Assembly (NCBI GenBank): GCA_023512835.1
Contig: CM042085.1
Location: forward strand, 46,238,189-46,302,188
Source of the DNA: Taxillus chinensis
Lineage: Eukaryota > Streptophyta > Magnoliopsida > Santalales > Loranthaceae
Length of the DNA: 64,000 nt
Direction of reading: 5' to 3'
Within the stretch, counting starts at the first letter, position 1, and each line of letters begins with the position of its first letter. Positions 11,477 through 23,023 of this stretch are shown here, piece by piece. The notes under the pieces were generated by a model, which was not told where the DNA came from, ran no database searches, and saw only the letters and a list, made by a program, of their open reading frames with translations. Position numbers and translations under genes: made by a program.

Positions 11477-11604
11477 TGGCCTGAAGAGGCGGTTAAATTA
11501 CTTTGCCTAAGAGGCGGTTAAACCAGTGGCCTGAAGAGGCGGTTAAACTACTTTGCCTGAGAGGCGGTTAAATCAGTGGCCTGAAGAGGCGGTTAAATTA
11601 CTTG
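11477..11604 (+). repeat. Tandem GAGGCGGTTAAA repeat in the solo LTR, five units
   Basis: Five GAGGCGGTTAAA units alternate with CAGTGGCCTGAA and ACTTTGCCTGA/A spacers, so two unit types alternate. The Tekay LTR at 2631-2712 has three units of one type. Confidence 0.85.
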
Positions 11605-12565
11605 CTTGAGATGTGGTTTGTTAGTCAATGTGACTGGGGCTGGGGTTACGCCCGCTTGTGTGGAATGTTTTATTCTTTTTCTAATACTGCCACATCACTA
11701 CACCTGTGCACATGCATGTAGCCGCTAGGAACATGGGAAGGGTTGGGGAGACTTGATCCCTACTGAGCTGTGGTTGCTCACCCCTCCTACTGTGTTTGCT
11801 TGTTTTCCAGGGACTTACAGGCGTTAGGTGGATACACCAAGGTGGAAGACCATCTTCGTTTTATTGTTCACTTCAGTAAATGTAATTTTATAATTTATGT
11901 AACCCCAAGGGGGGGAAATGTACTAAGGGATTGAATTGTAGTAAGGAACCTGGTTGGTTTGAGAACCTTTGGTGTTTGATATTAAATAAAGATGTAGCTT
12001 GTTTGATTTATTGTAATTGTTAGTTTTGCTTGTGTGGCATACAGTGATCCAACCTCGTTGCCCTCCGTGTGGGTGAATGGGGAGTCACGTACCTGTTTCC
12101 TCGGGTTGGAAATTCGGGGCGTGACAACCAGCTACCTTTACGGTGGAATTTTAGGTGATGGACATCACGCCATATTACAGTTGTTTGTTGGGAAGATCCT
12201 GGATCCACATGGCAGGAGCAGTGCCATCACGCCTCCACCAAAAGATGAAATTTGCAATGGGAGATCAGCTCATTAGCATCTCTGGGGAAACAAGTTTCCT
12301 AGTCACCAAGCCAGCATCGGTTCTTTATGTTGAGAACAACGAAGATATACCAGAATGCTCTTATCGGGCGTTCGAGATGGTGAATGTCACTTTTGCCCCA
12401 ATACATTATCTCTCGAAGGCTGCAAGAATAGTTGCAGCCGCCATGATCAAGCAAGGGTAGAAACCAGGGCAAGGATTAGGCCCAATGGCTCAAGGAATCC
12501 AGAAACCATTGACCATCCAAGAAAATACCAAGAAGTTTGGGTTAGGTTACGTGCCTACAAGAGAT

Positions 12566-12700
12566 GAAAGCGGTGAACATTTGTTTTTATCAAAAGCTTT
12601 TCAATAAAATGTACTTTTCTTCAGATCTTTCATGGTGCATTCCATTCATAACATATGCATATCATATTTGGTTACCAACTTGTAATTCTCTTATAAGCAG
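12566..12700 (+). other. Remnant of the Ogre gag-pro/pol intron (acceptor side)
   Basis: This matches the last ~140 bp of the Ogre 2 intron (52901-53085). It ends with a pyrimidine/AT-rich stretch and TTATAAGCAG, followed by GTATCACAATG in the pol frame. The donor site and upstream exon end are missing here because of the deletion near 12564. Confidence 0.65.
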
Positions 12701-14770
12701 GTATCACAATGTCAATGAAAACATTGTATGCGAAAGCGAAACGAGATGCCTAAGGTTTGACCAAAGTCCAAACTGGGAGCAGCCAGTGTTTGAAGCTGAT
12801 GAGAATGAGGCGGAGGAGACACCCGAGCTACCGGGAGAGATCATACGCTTATTGGAAAGGGACGATCGCTTATCCATTCCAAGTGAAGACCCAGTGGAAA
12901 CAGTGAATTTGGGGACGACAGCCGAACCAAAAGAACTGAGGGTAGGGTCTTTGCTAGCTACCGACATCAAGAAGAAGTTAATCAAGCTGTTAAGAAGGTA
13001 CATCGATGTTTTTGCATGGTCATACCAAGATATGCCAAGATTAGACACAGATATAGTGCAACATCACATACCCGTGAAGCCAGAGTGCAAGCCAGTATAG
13101 TAGAAATTGCGCAGAATGAGACCAGAGATGCTACTGAAGATTAAAGAAGTCAAAAAGCAATGGGACGCAGGTTCCTAAGTGTCTCCCACTATCCAGAATG
13201 GGTGGCCAATGTTGTACCAGTACCGAAGAAAGGAGGCAAAGTACGCATGTGTGTCGATTATAGAGATCTGAATTGGGCCAGCCCGAAAGACAACTTCCCG
13301 CTTTCTCATATTGATACCCTAGTGGATAACACAGCAAAACATGCCCTATTCTCATTCATGGATGGCTTCTCAGGCTACAATCAGATTCGTATGGCCCCTA
13401 AACACAAGGAGAGGACCACCTTCACAACACTTTGGGACACATTCTGTTATAATGTGATGCCGTTCGGTCTGAAGAACGCTGGGGCAACCTATCAGCGAGC
13501 CATGGTGACCCTATTCCACGACATGATGCATAAAGAAGTTGAGGTCTATGTGGATGACATGATAGCCAAATCACGGAGCACTGAAGATCACATTGACGTA
13601 CTCCGAAAGCTTTTCAATAGACTACGAAAATATCAACTCAAATTGAACCTCGAAAAATGCACTTTTGGAGCCATGTCAGGAAAACTATTAGGCTTCATTG
13701 TGAGTCAAAAAGGAGTGGAAATTGATCCAGACAAGGTTCGAGTTATCCAAGAGATGCCCCCACCACAAACCATCAAGGAGATTAGAGGATTCCTCGGGCG
13801 GTTGAATTACATTGCCCAATTCATTTCGCAATTGACGGCCACATGTGAACCCATTTTCAAGACATTACGGAAGAATAACCCTGAAATTTGGAATGACAAG
13901 TATCAAGAAGCCTTTGACAGGATCAAGCAATATCTGTCCAATCCACTTGTTTTGGTCCCACCAGTACCAGACCGACCTTTAATCTTATACTTGACTATCC
14001 AAGGGTCCTCAATGGGTTGTGTCTTGGGGCAACATGATTCTACAGGCAAGAAAGAGCAGGCCATTTATTATCTCAGCAAAAAGTTCACCATCAATGAAAC
14101 GAACTATACACCATTGGAAAAGACATGTTGTGCCCTTGTGTGGATAACAAGACGATTGAGGCAATACACTTTTTATCATACCACATGGCTGATTTCAAGG
14201 CATGATCCACTCAAGTACCTTTTAGAAAAACCATCCATTACTGGAAGAATCGCCAAATGGCAGTTGATCCTATCGGAGTATGATATCATCTACGTGCGTC
14301 AAAAAGCTATAAAAGGAAGCGCAATAGCTGATTACTTGGCAGACAGAGCACTAGAAGACTATGAGCCCATGACTATTGGCTTCCCAGATGACCATGTCAA
14401 CATCATTTCGGCCGAAGGATCAGACATATGGACGATGTGGTTTGATGGAGCCTACAGTCTCTTAGGTCACGGTGTTGGGGCCATCTTGATATCCCCAAAA
14501 GGCGAACATTTCCCCATGGCGGCAAAGCTAACCTTCCCTTGTACAAACAATGTAGCAGAATATGAGGCTTGTGTGATGGGACTTCAAGAAGCAATTAACA
14601 AAGCAATAAAAAAATTACGAGTGTTTGGCGATTCCGCACTTATCATTTTTCAAGTAAAGGGAGAATGGGAGACTCAAAACCACAAATTAATCCCATATCG
14701 AAGCACGTTATAGAGTTAGCCGAGCAATTCGAAGACATCACATTCGAGCATATGCCCGGGAGTACAATCA
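12701..14770 (+). pseudogene. pol: Ogre reverse transcriptase, RNase H and second (archaeal-type) RNase H, broken
   Basis: RT copies the element RNA, and RNase H removes the RNA strand. RT motifs seen: VVPVPKKGGKVRMCVDYRDLN (about 13213-13275), FSFMDGFSGYNQI, MPFGLKNAGATYQR and the catalytic YVDD at 13547-13558. The first RNase H spans about 13970-14370. The second, of the archaeal-like type found in Tat/Ogre elements, has Asp in MWFDGA (about 14440), Glu in AEYEA (about 14560) and Asp in FGDSALI (about 14629). Two adjacent TAG codons (about 13098-13103) stand where Ogre 2 has CAG CAG. One base is missing near 14699, causing the TAG at 14711-14713. Bases are also missing around 13150-13175. 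A further one-base change near 14755 is shared with Ogre 2. Confidence 0.88.
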
Positions 14771-16154
14771 GATTCCTGATGCGCTGGCCACTCTAGCCTC
14801 CCTCCTTCGGCTAGACACAAAGTTGGAAGTTCAATCTTTCGATATCCGCATACAAGATACTCCTGCACATTGTATGGTCATTAAAGGAAATACAGAGGAA
14901 AAGCCTCGGTACAATGACATCAGACAATATTTACTTAAACAATAATATCCAGCAGAGGCTTCTGAGTCTGATAAAAGAAATATCCAGAGGTCAGCATCCA
15001 ACTATTATCTCGATGGCTTGATTCTGTATAGGAGAAACCATGACATGGTATTATTGCAGTGTGTGGCAAAAGAAGAATCGACACAAATAATGAAAGAAGT
15101 GCACGAAGAAGAATGCGGTTCACATGCAAACGGACATGCATTAACAAGACAAATCATGCGAATGGGCTATTATTGGGTCACCATGGAGAAAGATTGCATT
15201 GAATATGTACATAAATGCCTCAAGTGTCAAATTTATGGCGCTAAGATCCAAGTACCACCATCCAAACTGCATGTGATGGTTTCCCCATGGGCGTTCTCAC
15301 TTTGGGGCATCGACATTATTGGACCAATATCTCCGAAAGCTTCCAATGGTCATCATTTCATTTTGGTGGCCATCGATTACTTTACCAAGTGGGTAGAAGC
15401 AGCGTCATATGCTAGTGTTACACAAGCTGTGGTACTTAGATTTATGCGGAATAACATCATATGTCAATATGGGCTTCCTGAGCAGATTATAATAGATAAT
15501 GCCGCTAATTTGAACAGTCGGATGATGGGCAAGTTGTGTGAAACATACAAAATTCAACACCGCAACTCAACCCCCTATCACCCAAAGATGAATAGAGCAG
15601 TCGAGGCAGCCAATAAGAACATTAAAAACATTATCAGAAAGATGACCGAAACATACAAAGATTGGCACGAGAAGCTACCATATGCTTTGCATGCTTATCG
15701 TACCTCGGTACGTACATCAACCAGGGCAACTCCATTTTCTTTGGTCTATGGCATGGAAGCAGTTCTACCTGTCGAAGTAGAGATACCCTCCCTTCGAATA
15801 CTCAAAGATACTCAACGCGAAGAAGCAGAATGGGCCCAAAGCCGTTATGAGCAATTGAGTTTAATTGAAGGCAAATGTTTGGCGGCAGTTTGCAGAGGAC
15901 AGCTGTATCAATAGAGAATGATGAACAGTTACAATAAAAAGGTGAAGCCCAGAAGCTTTCAAGAGGGTGATCTCGTCCTCAAGAAGATCTTACCAATCCA
16001 GCATGACCATAGAGGCAAGTGGACTCCGAATTATGAAGGCCCATATGTTGTGAAAAAAGCATTCTCAGGAGGCACATTGATCCTTGCCAAAATGGATGGA
16101 GATGAGCTCTATGACCCAGTAAATAGTGATGCTGTCAAGAAGTTTTATGCTTAA
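14771..16154 (+). pseudogene. Ogre integrase, broken
   Basis: The HHCC finger is HANGHALTRQIMRMGYYW...CLKCQIYG (about 15121-15240). The catalytic core has Asp in WGIDIIGPI (about 15304-15330), Asp in IIDNAANLNS (about 15487-15520) and Glu in MNRAVEAANK (about 15589-15618). The C-terminal GKWTPNYEGPYVVKKAFSGG block is typical of this lineage. No chromodomain is present. Stops: TAA at about 14943 (LLKQ*YPAEA) and TAG at 15912-15914 (CAG in Ogre 2). The final TAA is at 16152-16154, matched by Ogre 2 at 56542-56544. Confidence 0.88.
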
Positions 16155-17433
16155 CTCCCATGCCTCCCAACAAGATTCCCATTCCTGGAATGAGCGGACT
16201 TGGTGAAAACCCAAAAGGGCATCATGGGTAAAATACAAAGCTCCAATAAAGACAAAGAAAAAGCAAAGGCGGACTTGGTGAAAACCCGAAAGGGCATCAA
16301 GGGTAAAATACAAAGCCAACAATCAATCTTGAAGGATAAAATAAGTCAAAATCTAGAAAGATCAGGACCCTTTGCAAATAGGGGAAACAACATCATCCAG
16401 AAACAGCAGCTGCAAACAGTGAAAGACTTGGTCAAACCTGAGGCACACTGAAATCAAATTTGTACATTATGCTTTTAAAGACTTGTGATTTTGTTTATCA
16501 GATTATAACAAGGAGAACTTTCTATGATATAAGTATGTTTTGTGGAATTAAACCAACAAAAATTCCTTTTTTATCTCTTTAATAATGTTACATCATCTTC
16601 ATTTCACATTTAATTAGAATATGTTAAATCCCAGTAGGCTCCTTTGGTTTTGCCTTATGAGTAGAGTCAAACTCAAAAACCTCAAACAAGTCAAGCTTCT
16701 CAATTCAAAGTACCAATATCTCCACGAGACATCAATATCCCCAGCAAAGTCATCAAGTCAAGCTCCTCAACGCGGCAAAACTAAGTCAAACAAGGCCTCC
16801 ATCCATAAAAAAGGGTGTTCCCCAGTAAAGATAGAAAGGTCTCCCCAGCCAGAGAGATAAGAAGTTCCCCAAACAAGTTGGATGTCATCCAAACTCTCCA
16901 ACAGCATGGAGATAAACCCTTAGCCCATATTGGGTCGTTAGCAATACATTTCACTACGCATCCCCGCATACACCACAATGCATTCCATGCATTATTTGCA
17001 TTCATTTAGCATATTTTGCAATTTCAAGAACGTTATCGCCTCTGAAGATCCCAAGAGCTCGTTCTCATTCTCACTAAAAGTTTCCTCCGTTCAATTCTAC
17101 AAGTCTTTCTTAAGCCATTTCCCCAAAGCATCCTTTTAACACTCGAGCACACTTCTCCTCCTTTTTGGGTCACCTTATAGAGCGATCTCCTTGAGTGAAC
17201 TCGTAGAGGGAGCCCAGATTGGGTGGCTTCCCAAGCTCACCAATCCCCCAAAGCATCTCCCTCAAATACCAATCGATATTTCCAATTCAAGCCTATCGTT
17301 GCTGTGGGCTTTTCAATTTCCAGTTCAAGCCTATTACGTTGTTGTAGGCTTTCAATTTCCAGTTCGAGCCTATTATGTTGCTGAAGGCTTATTTTCAGTT
17401 CAAGCCTATTATGGGCTTATTTTCAGTTCAAGC
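16155..17433 (+). other. Ogre 1 3' untranslated region with short repeats
   Basis: No gene seen. Two copies of a ~65-bp segment with GCGGACTTGGTGAAAACCC...GGGTAAAATACAAAGC stand at about 16193-16250 and 16268-16314. From 17286 to 17433 there are about 4.5 diverged units beginning AAGCCTAT(C/T)...GTGGGCTT, the same family as the 13-unit array in Ogre 2. The end is a deletion junction. The polypurine tract and LTR start expected next are absent. Confidence 0.75.
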
Positions 17434-17916
17434 CTCACTAATTCAATCATATATTTTTGTTATTCAAATTAAATTCAAAACAAATAAAAAAACCTGCATG
17501 TTCTGCACTGTCGTTAATGCATGTTCTGCAGTTTTGACCAGCATGCATTATTAACAAAAGGCCAAAACAATGTGATCGGGACTGAGTGACTCACATGACA
17601 GCACTTTGCAGAATCTCGGGCGGAAGAACCAGCAATCATAGGTGTGCATTAATTGGAGCAATGCATTAATTGGGACAAAACATTAATTGGGATAATAAAA
17701 TATTTAATAAACCATCCATAAATGGCATCTCTCTCCCACTCACATTCACTCTTACGGATTCCTTCCATTCCCAAAAAAACAAGCCACTCTCTCTCTCTCT
17801 CTCTCTCGTTTTGCATGCTCACACCCCCAAAAGCAAAAAAAATTGATAACCTCATTATGTCTCTCTCTCCTATGAGCTCTCCTCCCTATAACCCAAAAAA
17901 TCAATTAAATCCTCAC
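17434..17916 (+). repeat. Internal piece of the Ogre 1 3' LTR
   Basis: This matches the 5' LTR from about 4252 to 4735: CTCACTAATTC, CCTGCATGTTCTGCA, ATTAATTGGGACAAAACATT, the CT microsatellite, then CTAACCCAAAAAATCAATT-type sequence. It begins at a deletion junction with the 3' untranslated repeats and ends at a junction with a truncated Tork LTR. The LTR resumes at 35683. Confidence 0.9.
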
Positions 17917-18370
17917 ATCATTTCTGGCGATGTGCATTCAGTGCCTGATCTGTAGCTTATTATTGGCATGATTTGAGGAGGCATAAATGCAGCCTTGATT
18001 AAAGGCAGGCCTCGATTTCTTTCTTCCTCAATTATATAGCCAGAGAAGAAGACAAGTAAAAAAAAACAGAAAAGAAAATTTATTCCTGTGAGAGAGAGAA
18101 AATTCTTACGGAAATTGTGAGAGTTATACCAAAATAATTTTACATTATTTTGAGAGTGATTCCTCAAGTTTTTGATATAACTTTGAGAGAGTGAGTGTAT
18201 GTTTTTGGTTGTACCCATTTTGATATAGTGGAAGATTTTTGTGTGGGTGGTTTATTGTCACCTCGTGGTTTTTTCCCCTTCAAGGGTTTTCCACGTTAAA
18301 AAAATTCTGTGCTCTTTTTCTTCTCATCTTTACTTTTATTTTTCCGCTTTGCGCACTCAGATACCCAACA
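17917..18370 (+). repeat. Truncated 5' LTR of the Tork element
   Basis: It corresponds base for base to 22570-23023 of the 3' LTR. I count three substitutions and no indels over 454 bp, so the insertion is recent. The junction lies within ATCATT, which is also present in the Ogre LTR at this point. Confidence 0.93.
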
Positions 18371-18372
18371 AC

Positions 18373-18384
18373 TGGTATCAAAGC
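18373..18384 (+). other. Primer binding site of the Tork element
   Basis: TGGTATCAAAGC lies two bases after the LTR end CCAACA. It is the initiator tRNA-Met type used by plant Copia elements. Confidence 0.88.
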
Positions 18385-18492
18385 TGGATTAAAATTTCTG
18401 CAACAAGAAGGCATCACTGTAGCAATTGCAGAAGACAAAAGAACGTAGCAGACGCGGCTACTGTAGCAGTCGAGGTTACTGTAGCACACGAG

Positions 18493-21400
18493 ATGGCTGG
18501 GCAAAGGGTTGATATTGAGAAATTCACTGGTCGTAATAATTTCTCGCTTTGGCAAAGAAGAATGAAATATCTTCTTATCCAACAGAAAGTTCACAAAGCT
18601 TTGTTAGGCAAAGATAAGAAGCCTGATAAAGTTACAGATGAACAATGGGATGATATGGATGAGATTGCAGCAAGTACAATTAGATTAAATCTCTCGGACA
18701 ATGTTTTGCAAAATATTGAGCCTAAGGAGTGCAAGACAGCTAAAGAAACCTGGGAGACTTTAGAAAAATTATACATGTCGAAGAATCTCGCCAACAAATT
18801 CTACTTGTGGAAGGAATTATATCGGATGCGCATGCCTGAGAATATTGAAATGTTGCAACATTTGAGCAACTTTAATGGTATGATCTCTCAATTATCAAAG
18901 TTCAGTGTGAATTTTACAGATGAAGACAAAGCTGTACTTTTGATGGCAACGCTTCCTTTGTCATATGATCATCTCATCACAACTCTCACATATGGAAAGG
19001 AGTCGCTCGAATTTGAAGGTATCTCTGAAGCCTTAATTTCATTTGAAAAACAAAATAAGGCACGTGTTGGAGAATCACAAGCCCTTGTTATAGAAAACAG
19101 AGGGAGAAGTAAAAGTCGTGAAGAAAGATTCCATACAAATAAATTTAAAGGAAGATCAAAATCCAGAGGTAAGACATTTTCTTGCTATCATTTTGGAAAA
19201 CCCGGTCACATTAAAAGAAATTGTCGGATTTTGAAACGAGAAGAGCAAGAAAGTAGCCAAAAGAAGAAAGAAGATGACAACAACACTGCTGCAACAACAG
19301 TAAAGAATGATGATGTCTCTTTAATTGCTGATGAATGCTTACATGTTTGTGACACTATGGCTGAATGGGTAATTGATTCAGGAGCGTCATTTCACATCAG
19401 CCCCAACAATGAAATATTTACCAGTTACAAAGCTGGAGACTTTGGCTCAGTGAAGATGGGAAATTCTGCTTGCTGCAGAATTGTCGGGATTGGAGATGTT
19501 TGCATTGAAACAAATGTCGGATGCCAACTGACATTGAAAGCTGTGAGGCATGTTCCGGAATTGCGTCTCAATCTAATCTCAGTAAATGCCTTGGATGAGC
19601 AAGACTACGAAAGTCATTTTGGGAATGGTAACTGGAAACTCAGCAAAGGGTCAATGATTTTTGCAAAAGGAAAGCTCTGTTGCAGTTTGTACAAGACACA
19701 TGGAAAAGCCTGCACCAACAGAGTAAATGTAGCAGTTGAATCCTCACCAAATCTATGGCATAATCGGCTCGGTCATATGAGTGAGAAGGGCTTACAAACT
19801 CTTGCTAAGAAAAATCTCATTCCTTTGGTGAAAGGTACTACATCTGACCCTTGTGATTATTGTTTACTTGGAAAACAACATAGAATTTCATTTGGTAATT
19901 CCTCTGTCAGAATGGAAAATATATTAGAAAGAATATATTCTGATGTATGTGGTCCCTTGGAAGTTGAGTCTTTAGGAGGAGCTAGATATTTTATAACCTT
20001 TATAGATGATGCTTCCAGAAAGGTTTGGGTGTATCTGTTAAGAAGAAAAGATCAGGTGTTTTATAATTTTCAAAAATTTCATGCCATGGTAGAAAGAGAA
20101 ACAGGAAAACCTTTAAAGTGTCTTCGATCAGATAATGGGGGAGAATATACTTCCTATGAGTTTAGAGATTATTGTTCTAAACATGGTATTAGGCATGAAA
20201 AGACAGTTCCTGGCACCCCTCAACACAATGGTGTAGCTGAACGGATGAATCGCACCATTATTGAGCGAGTCAGAAGTATGTTAAGAGCAGCAAAGCTACC
20301 AAAGTCATTTTGGGGAGCAGCTGTCCAGACCGCATGTTACCTGATCAACAGATCTCCATCAGTTCCTTTGGAATTTGACATTCCAGAAAGAGTATGGACT
20401 AGGAAAGATGTTTCTTACTCTCATATGAAGGTATTTGGTTGCAAGTCATTTGTACATGTTCCGAAAGAACAAAGATCAAAACTTGATAACAAGGCTAATC
20501 CATGTATTTTCATCGGCTATGGAGATGAAGAATTTGGGTACAGATTTTGGGACCCAAAAGAGAAAAAGACTATTAGAAGCAGGGATGTTATCTTTCATGA
20601 GGATCAAACAATTGATGATTTCAACAAAGGGCAGGAATTTGAAAAAATCATAACTGAACTGAGTCCTCAACAGACAGAAGAGTTAGAAGCAACTGATGAA
20701 ATGCAAATCTCACCCGGTGATAATGAAGAATTAGAGCAAGAGGGTGACAATCAGGGGGAGCAAGAACAACAATTGGAGAATGATGAACAACCTGTCAGAA
20801 GGTCAAATAGAGAACGGACTCCATCTACAAGATACCCATCATTAGAATTTGTTTTAATCACTGAAAAAGGAGAGCCAAAAACTTTCCAAGAGGTACTAAC
20901 TCATAAGGACAAAGGAAGATGGATCGAAGCCATGAAAGATGAAATACATTCACTCAAAAAAAAATAGTACTTATGAGTTAGTGGAGCTTCCAAAAGGCAT
21001 AAAGGCCTTGAGGAACAGATGGGTGTTTAGATTAAAGGATGAAGGTTATGGAAACTTAGTAAAGTACAAAGCCCGATTGGTAGTAAAGGGTTTTGGACAG
21101 AAAAAAGGAATTGACTTTGATGAAATATTCTCTCCAGGTAGTGAAAATGTCTTCAATCAGAGTAATCTTGGGACTAGCAGCCAATTTAGATCTTGAGGTT
21201 GAACAAATGGATGTAAGGACGGCATTTCTTCATGGCGATCTAGACGAAGAAATCTACATGCATTAACCTGAAGGATTTGAAATCAAAGGAAAGGAGCATC
21301 TAGTCTGTAAATTGAAAAAGAGTTTATATGGATTGAAGCAAGCTCCACGACAATGGTACAGAAAGTTTGATTCATTCATGATGGATCATGAGTACAGGAG

Positions 21401-22433
21401 AATTGCAGCTGATTCTTGTGTCTACATCAAACAATTTCCTGGTGAGAAATTTATAATCTTATTGTTATATGTTGATGATATATTATTAATTGGCCAGGAT
21501 ATACAAATGATCAAACAATTGAAGGCAGAGCTATCAAAAGCCTTTGACATGAAGGATTTAGGAGCAGCCAAACAAATTTTGGGGATGGAGATTACCCGAG
21601 ATAGAAAATCTCAGAAATTATGGTTGTCACAGGAGAAGTATGTTGAACGAATACTTGAGCGGTTCAACATGAAAGGAGCTAAACCAGTAACTTCACCTCT
21701 TGGAGCACAGTTCAAACTCTCTAAGAAATCATGCCCCTCTTCCAAGGAAGAAGAAAAGAAGATGTTGACTATTCCTTACTCTTCGGCGGTTGGAAGTTTG
21801 ATGTATGCAATGGTTTGTACAAGACCGGATATTGCACATGCAGTTGGAACTGTGAGTCGTTTTTTGGCAAATCCAGGCAAAGAGCATTAGGAAGCTGTCA
21901 AATGGATTTTCAAATATTTGAGGGGAACATCTAAATTATGTTTGTGCTTCGGAAATGGAAAATCAATCTTGGGAGGTAACACAGATGCGGATATGGCAGG
22001 TAGTCTTGATGATAGAAAATCTACATCTGGATATTTATTTACTTTTGCAGGAGGAGTTGTATCGTGGCAATCCAAATTGCAAAAATGTGTTGCATTATCA
22101 ACTACAGAAGCTGAATACATTGCCCTTACAGAAGCTGGGAAAGAAATGGTATGGTTGAAAAGATTCCTCCAAGACTTGGGTTTGAAGCAAAATGATTATG
22201 TGGTTTATTGTGATAGCCAAAGTGCTATTGATTTAAGTAAGAATTCCACTTATCATTATCGAACGAAGCATATTGATGTTAGATATCATTGGATTCGTGA
22301 AGCTCTTGAAAAGAAGCAATTCCAAGTACAGAAGATTCATACGGACAAAAATGTTGCAGATATGTTAACTAAGGTGATTTCCTGTCATAAGCTTGAGTTA
22401 TGTTCCGAGCTTGGTGGGACGAGTTATCAATAA
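18493..22433 (+). pseudogene. gag-pol: Tork gag-pol polyprotein, broken at four points
   Basis: I chose the ATG at 18493 (MAGQRVDIEKFTGRNNF) because upstream codons lie in the LTR and leader. Gag is followed by a zinc knuckle whose second Cys is Phe (CYHFGKPGHIKRNC, about 19183). Protease has WVIDSGASFH (Asp about residue 295). Integrase has an HHCC finger (about 19759-19870), then YSDVCGP, LRSDNGGEY and GVAERMNRT. RT has GLKQAPRQWY and YVDD (about 21469-21480). RNase H has TDADMAG, TTEAEY and YCDSQSAID, and the frame ends at TAA 22431-22433. Breaks: a poly-A run slip ending at TAG 20965-20967, one extra base near 21137, TAA at 21264-21266 and TAG at 21888-21890. The frame before the first break gives 824 residues. 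Confidence 0.92.
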
Positions 22434-22469
22434 TAATATATGAGGCCAATTCTTTTCCTAATGAGTTGG

Positions 22470-22480
22470 AAAGGGGGAGA
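22470..22480 (+). other. Polypurine tract of the Tork element
   Basis: AAAGGGGGAGA lies two bases before the TGATGGGTTT that opens the 3' LTR. Confidence 0.85.
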
Positions 22481-22482
22481 AT

Positions 22483-23023
22483 TGATGGGTTTGACTTTTT
22501 CAAACCATATTTCCAACTCATTATTTCTGCCGGTGCCTTTATTCCTCAATTACTTTGGTGCCTAATATTATCATTTCTGGCGATGTGCATTCAGTGCCTG
22601 ATCTGTAGCTTATTATTGGCATGATTTGAGGAGGCATAAATGCAGCCTTGATTAAAGGCAGGCCTCGATTTCTTTCTTCCTCAATTATATAGCCAGAGAA
22701 GAAGACAAGTAAAAAAAAACAGAAAAGGAAATTTATTCCTGTGAGAGAGAGAAAATTCTTATGGAAATTGTGAGAGTTATACCAAAATAATTTTACATTA
22801 TTTTGAGAGTGATTCCTCAAGTTTTTGATATAACTTTGAGAGAGTGAGTGTATGTTTTTGGTTGTACCCATTTTGATATAGTGGAAGATTTTTGTGTGGG
22901 TGGTTTACTGTCACCTCGTGGTTTTTTCCCCTTCAAGGGTTTTCCACGTTAAAAAAATTCTGTGCTCTTTTTCTTCTCATCTTTACTTTTATTTTTCCGC
23001 TTTGCGCACTCAGATACCCAACA
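22483..23023 (+). repeat. 3' LTR of the Tork element (541 bp)
   Basis: It starts TGATGGGTTTGAC and ends ATACCCAACA. It contains GAGAGAGAG tracts and CCTTTGATT-like short motifs but no large tandem repeat. Confidence 0.9.

Larger units (their letters stand above)
10270..12126 (+). mobile_element. Tekay solo LTR inside Ogre 1
   Basis: It starts TGTAATGACCC and ends GGGCGTGACA. Both flanks carry the duplication ACCAG (10265-10269, 12127-12131), and removing it restores continuity with the Ogre 2 protease sequence (GGCCAACTACTTTTACGG at 52192). It is homologous along its length to the LTR at 1533-3232. No internal region is present, so it is the product of recombination between two LTRs after insertion. 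Confidence 0.95.
9694..12564 (+). pseudogene. Ogre retropepsin region, split by a solo LTR
   Basis: This is an aspartic protease domain. The active-site motif is VLIDNGSALNIMP (about 10105-10143, DNGS in place of the usual DTG/DSG). It is followed after 11 codons by an in-frame TAA (10156-10158) that Ogre 2 also has. The coding sequence is interrupted at 10269 by the solo LTR (10270-12126) and resumes at 12132 with a YYSCLLGRSWIH-like motif. The C-terminal part keeps a G-patch-like GWKPGQGLGP segment with a TAG inside (about 12458). Sequence matching Ogre 2 from about 52630 to 52945, including the 3' end of the exon and the 5' splice site, has been deleted near 12564. Confidence 0.8.
17917..23023 (+). 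mobile_element. Tork/Tnt1-type Copia retrotransposon, 5' LTR truncated
   Basis: Order: truncated 5' LTR (17917-18370), initiator-tRNA-Met-type PBS, a single polyprotein reading frame with gag, protease, integrase, RT and RNase H, polypurine tract, full 3' LTR (22483-23023). Integrase before RT marks Copia. The first 87 bp of the 5' LTR are missing. The right neighbour is a SIRE LTR (23024 on) and the left neighbour an Ogre LTR, so a deletion has removed the left flank. The right candidate duplication is CATTC (23024-23028). Confidence 0.92.
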
